DNA of 64,000 nt from Gliomastix tumulicola. Taxonomy: Eukaryota > Ascomycota > Sordariomycetes > Hypocreales > Bionectriaceae. Below, one piece after another: positions 9,497 to 18,506 of this stretch. Numbering within the stretch: the stretch's first letter is position 1; every line of letters starts with the position of its first letter. The stretch spans positions 1,828,994 to 1,892,993 of the forward strand of contig BCHX01000003.1 of NCBI GenBank assembly GCA_001599755.1, given 5' to 3'. The position numbers and the translations under genes were made by a program. The notes below the pieces were generated by a model. That model saw nothing but the letters and a program-made list of their open reading frames with translations. It did not search any database and was not told the origin of the DNA.

Positions 9497-11907
9497 TTAG
9501 CATTCAAAGAGTCTAAGCAAGCACGAAGGCTGCTTCTGTCCGGTGGCGAGCTGATACTACGCCGACTCTTTTCCGTCAGGGGGGAGCTTGACTCGTGTCA
9601 GGGTGCGGCATGGGAGGATACCCGGTTGGGCATCAAGGACAACAGGGCGCCTTCTTCGGCGACAACAACCCGTCTGCTCTTTGCTGTGCTGCTTCTGCTG
9701 CCGTCGTCGCAAACGTCTGTGGTCGTCGTCGTCGACTCGTTATCGTCGCTGCAGGCGGGAGGGAGTGGTGGTGGTGGTGGTGGTAACGCGGGTGAGATCC
9801 TGTCTGAAGGCGCCGTTTCCCATCCATGAATCGATGTTGCTGTGCCGCGCGCGCGCGCAAAAGAGAATCACCTTGAGAGAGACTCCGGTAAGGGTAAGGC
9901 TGAAGCAGAGAAAAGCGAAAAGCGAAACGAGGACTCCGAGGGAAGAAGTCGGGGGAAGGAGGCTGGGGCTAGTTCTGATATGTATGTACGTCCGGATAGG
10001 TAAGTAGATAGCTGAACCAGATGGGAAAAGTGCCAGTGTAGTAAGTAGTTGTAGTAGTAGTAGTAGTAATGGGGGGGAGGAGGAAGAAATACGACGGACG
10101 ACGGCCACGAAGGAAGAACGGCAGACAAGAGCCGATCGTGCTGCTAAGAGCCCAGTCCCTTGCAAGGTTCCCCTACGACCTTGCGACGGAAGAAGGAGAG
10201 ATACAAGTCCTCGTCTTGTATATCTACGCGCTTACGGCCTGCCGAATGGTACCGTCCGCATACAGGAGCGTTCTGCACACCACCACATCACATCTCCAGC
10301 ACTGGCATGTCCCGCTAGCAGGACCAGGACCATCCTCATCAGGTCAACTTTCGGGACATGAGCACGCTAGCGAATCCTTGTTCAGCAAGGGGAGGGGGGT
10401 CCCGCCAGCAGCAACGCAAGTTGGGCTTTTTTTGCGAAAAGGAAAATGGGAAAGGGGGTAAGGGAGGGGGGGGGTCTGCACGCGAAGAAGACCGGCGGTT
10501 GTTGTTGAGAGGGGGACGAGAAGGGGGGGCGTGTTCAGTGATCACTGATCCGCGATAGACCCAAGATGGCCTGCATCTTCAACGGGCGACCGGGGAGGGG
10601 AAACGGGCGAAGACGAACGACGAGGCAGGACGATACCCGGGATGGGGGTGTGGCTTTCTTAGTCACGCAGCAGAGAAGCAGACTAGGAAGTGAAGGAGGG
10701 GGGGGCCGGCCTCTCATCTGGACTTGGGTCTGGCCTTTTCCCTCTGCCCTACGAGTTCTTCCTTCCCCCCCTCGACCACTCTCACGAGCTTCGATTCCCG
10801 TGATCAGGGTCTTTCTAGTCCACACCTTCTTGTGTTTTTAGTTTGATGCTTTTACGTATCCATGCGTCGAAACCCGCGAACAGAGTGCTGACCCCCCTCG
10901 GGGGAGAGTTCGAACAGACAGCCAGCCTAGCAGGAAGTGTATGTGTTCTCCAGCTCCCCTCCCCTCCCCTCCCCAACAAAGACGTTGAGGTTACGTAGAT
11001 CATCTCCCCTCTGAATCCGACTAGCCAAACCACTAGTCGTAACTAGATTTGGCATCTTTTCCCAAGCCCGCCCCCCTTCTCTTGCCTGTGTTGAGCAACA
11101 ACAAAACCAGTGCTTGGTGGCTTGCTGGGCTCCCTGGCAGACCGGTCTGGAGGGCTGGCAGCTACTAGTAGTTAGTTAGTCTGCCCAGTAGTTAGGTCGA
11201 CAGACCCCGGCTCGCTCGCCATGCAGGCTGACGGATTAGGCCAAAACTCACATAAACAAGGCAGGACTGACCTTGTCCCGGATCACCACCAGGGGAGGGG
11301 GGGGTCACTCCCAGGCGCCAACTACGCATGCACACACTGGGGCTGATATTCGCTAGTTTCCTGGTCAAGCTTGTCGACCTGATGTGATTGCCAATACCGC
11401 GGAGGGCTGGCTCGCACACGCGACGTCGTATTCCTCGTGGACGAAAAGGGCGGGCGCCCGCTCAGTTTCTAGTCCTTTCTTCCCCTATAACCCAGCTACG
11501 GGCAAGGGGCTTGCTTGCTTGGGGGAGCCGAAGGATCACGATGGGCAAAGCTCAATTAAAAATAAAATAAAAACCGCTGTACAATAATATGTACCTACGT
11601 ACCTATGTACGTACCTAGTAGGAAAGAGAAAAAAAAATAGCCCTGTTCTGAGTTCAGTTTTGTTTGCCAGGCGCCGCCGCCTTAGGGCAGATCAGCGAAG
11701 AATAGTTAGTTGTTGGCTTCTTCGGGGAGAGTGTCTCAGAAAGCGAACAGCACAAGGCCTAGGCCAAGCGCTAACGGCACGCGCTAATGCGCAGTCATTA
11801 CCCACAGGGCAAATCAAATCAAAAACGGTCGGGCGTTATTTTACTTTGCTGTCGAGCCTGGGAAGGGGAAGCCACCTGCAGTCAGAACGTTAACGGGGGC
11901 GCCGTTG

Positions 11908-11952
11908 GGAGGAGGAGGAGGAGGAGGAGGAGGAGGAGGAGGGAGGGAGGGG
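11908..11952. repeat. GGA triplet microsatellite
   Basis: About a dozen GGA units followed by GGGA units in the gene-free tract upstream of the bZIP gene. Confidence 0.9.
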
Positions 11953-12764
11953 GAGAAGCCTTCCGGCCGGCAGGAGAAGGGCAGAGAGACGGCTGTCAGT
12001 CACGTCACTAGAGAGTCTAGAATGGCGACTATAGGACGCCATGCATAATAGTATTCGTTATCATTAAAAAAATTAAAAAAGAAAAAGGTACATGTGTCGA
12101 CCTGTTCGCACACACCAGGCTAAGGTATCATCGCCTTGGACGGCGTTTCCCGCGGCAGGGACTTGAAGCAGGCTAGCGAGTAGCGAGTCGAGCATTGGTA
12201 ATTACAGCCGACTGTCATCATCATCATCACAATCTCCTTCTCACCCTCTCCCCGGCTGTCGTGGGAAGGGGGAGGGAGGGGGGTGTCACTTCACCTCAGT
12301 CCGTCTACTACGACCATGTACTTACTTCATACTCGTACAACCATACAGCCCAGGTCCAAGACCCCGTCCACCGTGCAACTATCTGAACAGCTAGCACTAG
12401 CACCGACCACGAGTAATAAAACCTCCTGGCGCCATGGCTTGTCCAGTCCGTCGGTACGCCGTCCGTGGCAGAGGCCAGACGCCAGAACCCGGTGCCAGGC
12501 CACGCCGCGCGCGAGTACCGGGCGGCAAGTCACGTCCTTGGCCGGTAGGGAAGGCTCGCTCCTGTAAATCACCCAACGCCGCCGCGCTTCCTTCACCGAC
12601 TATCCGTGTGGGGGGATTCGAGGCTAGAGATGCGCCCGGCCGCAGGACGTGAGGGACATATTGAGCGAGTAGTTATTGGGCGTGGGAAACATGCGTGCTA
12701 GTAATGCGATCCTGTAAGATCAAGGACAACCCGCACGAGGGACCCCACGCTTTCTTCTTCTTTC

Positions 12765-12803
12765 TGCTGCTGCTGCTGCTGCTGCTGCTCCTCCTCCTCC
12801 TCC
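12765..12803. repeat. CTG then CTC triplet microsatellite
   Basis: About nine CTG units running into CTC units. Not inside a recognised coding frame. Confidence 0.9.
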
Positions 12804-13080
12804 CGTTCAGGTTCCCCCCCAACTTTGGCACGCACTGAAGAGCCCATATCCCTCTTCTTTCTCGTTCCTTCTATCCTTCCTCCACTCTTCTAGCCTGTGC
12901 TGTGGAGGTGTGATAGCGTGTATCAGTGGGCAACGATCCCCTCTTGGTATGGGTGTCAGTACCACGATTCGGTCAGGAGTGCGAGCAAATCCGGCGCGAA
13001 GTCGGTGGAGTGACAAGTCCTAGTGAGTCGCCGCCGTGGCGGTCGGCAGTTGGTAGCGGATTTGTTGACATGTTGGTCCG

Positions 13081-13120
13081 TTGCTGTCCGGTGCTGTCCG
13101 GTGCTGTCCAGTGCTGTCCG
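13081..13120. repeat. Decamer tandem repeat (GTGCTGTCCG type)
   Basis: Four head-to-tail copies of a 10-base unit with one substitution each in the first and third copies. It lies 140-180 bases beyond the 3' end of the RING protein gene. Confidence 0.85.
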
Positions 13121-13261
13121 GTGTCTGGCCATGGCGTGGGATGTATGTAGTATATACAGGGTAGGCTACCTGCGGTCCCCTTGGGGTGTGTGTGTTCGCG
13201 CGTATATTGTTGCAGAGCCTCACCGTCTATCTGGTGGTGAATAGGTCCCAGGATGCTTGCT

Positions 13262-13909
13262 TTACCATACAAACTCGTGGAGCCCGGTCGCTGCTCGGCT
13301 TCTCACAGACTGGAGAGCTCGTAGCGTATCCTCCAGCGCTGTCTTGATGAGCAGAAACTCCTCCACGTCCGCCACACTGCTCTGCTTGGCCTTCACGTCT
13401 CGGAACCTACTCCTCAGGCCCCAAAACCTATCGTCGAGCTCCTTCTCGGTGCACGGCAGGCAGCTGTCCGCGATCCTGCCCCCCTCGGGGACCGTCCTCG
13501 GGAGCAGGCCGACGTCCTTCCAGCGGAGGGGCCTCGCGTGCACCTCGTGCCCGCAGACCGGGTGGTGTAGCGCCAGGCGGCAGAAGGGGCAGCTGCGGCG
13601 ACGCCCGCGGCCCATGTCCGCCTCGCTCGACCACCACTGCTCCAGGCAGCGCTGCCCGGCGAAGTGTCCGCACGGCATGATGTGGAACGTCTCCTCGTCG
13701 GACGCCTCGTTGCGGGTGAAGATGTCCATCTGGGAGGAGCGGCAGAGCTGGCAGACGAACCTGTCGCGGAGGTCGACGTGGATGGTGATGGCCGGGCACG
13801 GCATGAAGCAGTCGTCCTCGGTCCACGGCGTGTACTTCTCGATGGCGGCGGGGAGGGCCCTTCTCTGGGCCTTCTTCTTTCTAATGTCTCTCGACTTGGC
13901 GTGTGTCAT
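13262..13909 (-). CDS. RING-type zinc-finger protein, putative E3 ubiquitin ligase
   Basis: Intronless, 215 residues from the ATG at 13909. An in-frame ATG 54 codons upstream is rejected because its extension translates a TG microsatellite (THTHTHT). A RING-like finger occupies about residues 65-120: CQLC, then MPCGHF and RCLEQWW, then CPFC, in the order of a C3HC4/H2 RING. The position normally filled by Cys two residues after the His is Ala or Gly, so only seven of eight zinc ligands are evident; CGHxxGxxC forms of this kind seem common in fungal RING proteins. The C-terminal half has a charged helical stretch. As a RING protein it would bring an E2 to a substrate; the substrate is unknown. 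Confidence 0.75.
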   Translation of the reverse strand: MTHAKSRDIRKKKAQRRALPAAIEKYTPWTEDDCFMPCPAITIHVDLRDRFVCQLCRSSQMDIFTRNEASDEETFHIMPCGHFAGQRCLEQWWSSEADMGRGRRRSCPFCRLALHHPVCGHEVHARPLRWKDVGLLPRTVPEGGRIADSCLPCTEKELDDRFWGLRSRFRDVKAKQSSVADVEEFLLIKTALEDTLRALQSVRSRAATGLHEFVW

Positions 13910-13918
13910 GGTTGACGC

Positions 13919-13942
13919 GCGTGTGTGTGTGTGTGTGTGTGT
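13919..13942. repeat. TG dinucleotide repeat
   Basis: About 12 TG units immediately upstream of the chosen RING-protein start, most likely in its leader. Confidence 0.85.
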
Positions 13943-14609
13943 ATGATCAAGTGGTAGGGTAAGACAGGCAAGGCGTGAGTGCGAGTGTCCGGTGTGTGCT
14001 GACAGCTTGGCAACAGTGAATACCAATGAGGGAATCAGGTTGCACCACCACGACGTTGATGCAGCAGCCACGCACGCTTGTCTTATATCGCCGATATGCC
14101 ATGGGCTGCAATGTGCCCTGACTGTCCATCATGACCAGCAGTCGATTCCCAGTATCCAGGACAGTTCTGAGGAGCGCGGTCATACCGCGGACTGTCGTGT
14201 CTCGCTGCAGACACCCAACTGTTCGACGAGTCACTCAACCATCTCCCCCGCCCACCAGCAGCTGTTCACCGAACATCCTCGACAACCAGCCAGAAGCTGA
14301 TGCGTCCAGCGCGGGACTCCCTCGAACTCTTCGGAGCCGCAAAAGTGGAGCCTCCGGCACGCCGACCGGCCCGATCATCGGAATTTCAAGGTAAGCTTAT
14401 ATGTAAGACTCTGGAGATGGGACGAAAAAAAAAAAAAAAAGTACGAAGGGAGAGCCAGATGCAGAGACAGCGCTGACGATATGAGACAGCACGGCAGGTC
14501 ATATGGGCTTTTTTCCTCGGCTCCGTCTGGTTCACCATGAGGCAGGCCAAGGCCAGCACGGCTCGTTTCGTCCCGGCTGGACGCCTGCCGATGTGAGGGA
14601 GAAAAGAAG

Positions 14610-14631
14610 GTGAGTGAGTGAGTGAGTAAGT
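14610..14631. repeat. GTGA tetranucleotide repeat
   Basis: Five copies of GTGA/GAGT in the divergent spacer. Confidence 0.8.
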
Positions 14632-15207
14632 GCGTTCGTGCGTGCCCAGCGTCTTCGCTGTCTCGCGATGATGTGCTTTTGGAACCAGGTTTAATCATCG
14701 TCGCTCTCGATGGCTACAAATGCGAGTGGCCTGTCGGGCATAATTAGACAAAACGTGAATGGGCTGAGGTCTCGTGTCGAAGGGAGAGGGCAGGACAGAT
14801 GGTACTTAAGAGCTACGCATCTCCACACAGCTGAAAGGGCGGCGGCGCAGGTCCCCAGCAGGTCTTTCTGTCGACGGGAGGACCCCCCCTGTCCACTACG
14901 TAAGACGGTCCTGGGCCAAGAAAACCAGCCCCTTGCCTGCTAAAATTAGAGCCTGTAAAGGCCGTAACACGAGGGCGCAGTTGTTGTTGGTCTGTGTCTG
15001 ACGATCAGGCAAAAAAGACGTCAGGCAGGCAGGGCCTTGCATGGATGCAAACATTTAATACGAGGAAGCTCGCCCTCTTCGGTCATCGCTCGCCTCTCTC
15101 GGTGCACAGTACGCAACAACCATACAGATAATTTCATTGTAATTTTTTAATACCCGGCTCGACGTCGTTGCTCTTCTATCCTCCCCCATCCTGTCACTAC
15201 CATAATC

Positions 15208-15210
15208 AAC

Positions 15211-15255
<45 letters not shown>

Positions 15256-15256
15256 A
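15208..15256. repeat. CAA triplet repeat in 5' leader
   Basis: About 15 CAA units ending 25 bases before the start codon of the cupredoxin-like gene. On the transcript this would be an unstructured CAA leader, a type known to favour ribosome scanning; an effect here is inference. Confidence 0.9.
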
Positions 15257-15281
15257 AGAGCCCGGCTCCCATAGCAACAAG

Positions 15282-15977
15282 ATGCTGTCCATCAAGTCTG
15301 TCCTCACCGCCGCTGCCCTGGCCGCCGTTGCCCGGGCTGAGACGATCCGCGTCACGGCCAGCGGCGAGTCTTTCGACCCGGACACGGTCGAGGCGAAGAA
15401 GGACGACATTATCGAGTTCCGCTTCGACGGCGGCAACCACTCAGTCGCCTCCGGTCTCTACGACTACCCCTGCACGCCCAGCGACGGCGGCACGGGCTTC
15501 TTCTCCGGCTTCATCGAGGCCGACGACGGCAATGTGAGTCAAGGATTTGCGAAGCAAGAGCAATGGAGGGGAGAATCCAAATGCTAACAATGCCACTCCC
15601 TCCAGAACGACGTCTTCCGCGTCACGATCAACAACACCGACCCCATCGTCTTCTTCTCCTCCCAGGACAAGGAGTGCAACGGCGGCATGGTGGGCATCAT
15701 CAACGCCAACGACGACAAGACCCTCGACGACTACAAGGAGCGTGCCTCGCAGCTGGCCGACAAGGGCAACTCGCCTTCCGGGCCCTACGGCGGCGAGCTG
15801 GTCGATGAGAGCGAGGCTGATGGCAACAACGGGGACAACAGTAACGACAGCAACAACAACAATGATAGCAACGACAACAGCAACGGCGATAACGGCGACG
15901 AGGGTGCTGCCAATGCTTTTGGTGTGCCTGTTGTTGGTCTGCTTAGCGCTGTGGCTATTGCCTTTGCGCTGGCTTAG
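15282..15977 (+). CDS. Secreted GPI-type cupredoxin-like protein with altered copper ligands
   Basis: Exons 15282-15533 and 15606-15977; the intron runs from GTGAGT to CTCCAG with a GCTAAC branch site; 207 residues. A signal peptide covers residues 1-19 (ends AVARA). The domain to about residue 130 has the cupredoxin pattern of fungal extracellular proteins: IRVTASGESFDPDTVEAKKDD, GGNHSV, PCTPSDGG, FFSGF, CNGGMVGIIN. The family usually shows YC..GHC.. before GMVG. Here the segment reads FFSSQDKEC, so the usual Cys and His ligands are Ser and Glu, although the His of NHSV and the Met of GGM remain. A low-complexity Asn/Asp/Ser linker (about residues 155-190) is followed by a hydrophobic C-terminus ending FALA, which fits a GPI-anchor signal. 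It is probably at the cell surface or wall. Confidence 0.85.
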
Positions 15978-16735
15978 ATGGGATGGGCTGTCAGTCTGGA
16001 GGTCTAGAGATGGCCAGGAGGGTTGTAGGAGGTCGTTGTATGGCGGTTGTATCTGCTGTCTTTTGACAATGGCGTCTGGGAAACTGGGAGGCGGTCTTGG
16101 TGGGGGGTGTCTCTGCCTTGAACTCCCTTACTTGAATTACATGAATCAATTTAATCAAGCAAACGACTGGCTTTCTGAGCCTCTGGAACGATCCCGTGAT
16201 TCGGTTCAGTTATACATTTCGTTTACGTCGAAAGCTGTTGGTCTTCTTGTCTGATGGTTACTGAGGCGCTCGGGTCAACTGCAAAAGTCACCTGAGGATG
16301 CGACCTCATGTTGACGCGCGGCAGAAGACAAGTCCACAACCAGGTATGATTTTGTTTGAGCACAGCGTGATTAGACGAATTAAACAATTGTGACACTCCA
16401 ATCTTCCCCGTTGATTATGATGCAAGTTCATGTCTCATCGACTTGCTCGTGGCCGACGACCAGACGTTCTCTAGGGTAGGCAATTTGTCAGCTCGGCCCT
16501 TAATCTGAAGGCCGAGAATTCTCCAGCATTCCGAAAGGAGCCTCGGCCACATGACGATGATGTCCCGGACTGGCGGCGCAAACCGTCCCCACCATCCATT
16601 CTGCATCAAATCCAACCCACCTTCAAACATCGGACCTTTGGAACGACCACACGATCTCGGTCTCTACCAACACACGCTGCGGTCGGCGATTACACAGGCG
16701 GACAGGCGACGACTAGGCTGACGGTACGGGCAAAG
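15978..16735. other. Tandem intergenic region
   Basis: 0.76 kb holding the 3' end of the cupredoxin-like gene and the promoter of AFG1. No gene is seen. Confidence 0.5.
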
Positions 16736-18506
16736 ATGCGGCCGGCCCCAGCGCTCAGGGTCCAACTGCGCAGGGTCAGAGGCCCCGGAGCTGCTCCCCG
16801 ACGACTGTCGACACGCGCGAGGATACATTGTGCGAGGACGGGAGGAAGGCAGTCTGCACTGTCGCCTACATGCTCTACTAGGCTACGATGCCTCTCGGTT
16901 CCAAAGTCCGTGGCCGCTCGGCAGTATGCGCCTCCGCGCCGGGCGCTGGCGACAGTAGTGGACAAAACCGACGACTTCGGGCCTCTCCAGGAATACGATA
17001 GACGGGTGAACGCTGGTCTGCTACGGAATGACGAGCACCAGAGAGGTGAGTTACGGCACAATCTATCCAGCACCATGGGCGGTCGGCTAACACCCGCCAG
17101 GCATCATCGAGAGCCTCCAGCATCTCCACGACGAGCTGCGCAACTACACCGCGCCCCCCGTCGTCCACCCCAGCCTCGACCTCCTCAAGCCGGCCAAGAA
17201 GTCCATGTTCTCCTCCATCTTCGGCGCCGGCAAGACCCCGCAGAGCGCCATCGGCGAGATCCCCACGGACCTGCCGCGCGGGCTGTACCTCTACGGCGAC
17301 GTGGGCAGCGGCAAGACGATGCTGATGGACCTCTTCCACGACACCCTGCCGAGCTCCGTCAAGACCAAGACGAGGATACACTTCCACAACTTCATGCAGG
17401 ACGTGCACCGGAGGCTGCACAGGATGAAGATGGAGCACGGCATCGACGTGGACGCTGTCCCCTACGTCGCGGCGGACATTGCCGACCAGGGCAACGTACT
17501 CTGCTTCGACGAGTTCCAGTGCACAGACGTCGCGGATGCGATGATTCTGCGAAGGTGAGCTGAGTTGCATCGCCACAAGACGCCTGTGGACGCCTGTGGA
17601 CGCCTGTGGACTCACGGCTAACCCACGCACAGGCTACTCGAGTCGCTCATGTCGCACGGCGTGGTCCTCGTGACGACGTCGAACCGGCTCCCCGACGACC
17701 TCTACAAGAACGGCATCCAGCGGGAGTCCTTCATCCCCGCCATCACCCTCCTCAAGTCCCGCCTGCACGTCATCAACCTTGACTCCCCGACCGACTACCG
17801 CAAGATCCCGCGCCCGCCGTCGGGCGTCTACCACACGCCGCTCGACAGCCACGCCGACTCGCACGCCGAGAAGTGGTTCCGCTTCCTGGGCGACGCCGAC
17901 CCCTTCGACCCGCACCCGGAGACGCAGAAGGTCTGGGGCCGCGACATCCACGTGCCCCGCGTGAGCGGCCGCTGCGCCATGTTCACCTTTGCCGAGCTCA
18001 TCGGCCAGCCCAAGTCGGCCGCCGACTACCTCGAGCTGGTCCGGCACTACGACGCCTTCGTCGTGACGGACGTCCCCGGCATGGGCATCCAGCAGCGGGA
18101 CCTGGCGCGGCGCTTTATTACCTTTATCGACGCCGTGTACGAGGGCAACGCGAAGCTCGTGCTCACGACGGAGAAGCCCCTGACGGAGCTCTTCGTCACG
18201 CGCGACGAGGTCGCCGACAGCCTGCTCAAGCTGAACCCGAAGCTGGACGGCGACAAGGACGAGGCGCACCGCGCCGCGGGCGGCATGATGGAGAGTCTCG
18301 AAACCAGCGTCGAGACGCTCAAGGACTCGGATCTGTTCGCCGGGGCCGAGGAGGCGTTTGCCTTTGCGCGGGCGCTGAGCCGGCTGAGTCACATGCAGAG
18401 CAAGGAGTGGGTTGAGAGGGGGATGGGCCTGGAGGATAAGGGGGGCAAGGGGGACAAGGACAGCTGGACGAAGACGAGGAGTCGCCAGTACGAGGACTCG
18501 ATGTGA
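16736..18506 (+). CDS. AFG1: AFG1-family mitochondrial AAA ATPase
   Basis: Exons 16736-17045, 17101-17554 and 17633-18506 give 545 residues. The Arg-rich N-terminus with few acids (about residues 1-70) fits a mitochondrial presequence. The Walker A motif GDVGSGKTMLMD lies near residue 170 and Walker B NVLCFDEFQ near 237; LVTTSNRLPDDLYKNG, the family's sensor segment, follows, then GVYHTPL and MFTFAELIGQPKSAADYLEL. In yeast and animals Afg1/AFG1L acts in the inner mitochondrial membrane in turnover of respiratory-chain subunits and proteostasis. Length and motif order match the family. Intron 2 contains three perfect copies of a 10-base unit. Confidence 0.93.
17581..17610. repeat. Triple decamer repeat inside AFG1 intron 2
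   Basis: Three perfect copies of CGCCTGTGGA fill 30 of the 78 bases of the intron. The donor and acceptor lie outside the repeat. Confidence 0.9.

Larger units (their letters stand above)
9497..13261. other. 3.7-kb gene-free, microsatellite-rich tract
   Basis: No frame on either strand shows a domain or consistent coding character; the longer frames are simple-repeat translations. The tract holds GGT runs near 9.77 kb, a CG run near 9.85 kb, TAG triplets near 10.05 kb, GTAC/CCTA repeats near 11.59 kb, GGA triplets at 11.91 kb, CTG/CTC triplets at 12.77 kb and a decamer repeat at 13.08 kb. Part of it next to 9.5 kb may be a long leader of the bZIP transcript, which is usual for fungal regulators. 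Confidence 0.5.
13910..15281. promoter_or_regulatory. Divergent intergenic region, RING protein / cupredoxin-like protein
   Basis: 1.4 kb between two genes that point away from each other. It contains a 16-base A run near 14.43 kb, a GAGT tetramer repeat at 14.61 kb and, close to the right-hand gene, a long AAC repeat. No gene is seen. Confidence 0.45.

Noticed and set aside
13262..14071. Longer RING-protein start at 14071
   Set aside because: Would translate a TG microsatellite into Thr-His repeats; the ATG at 13909 is simpler.
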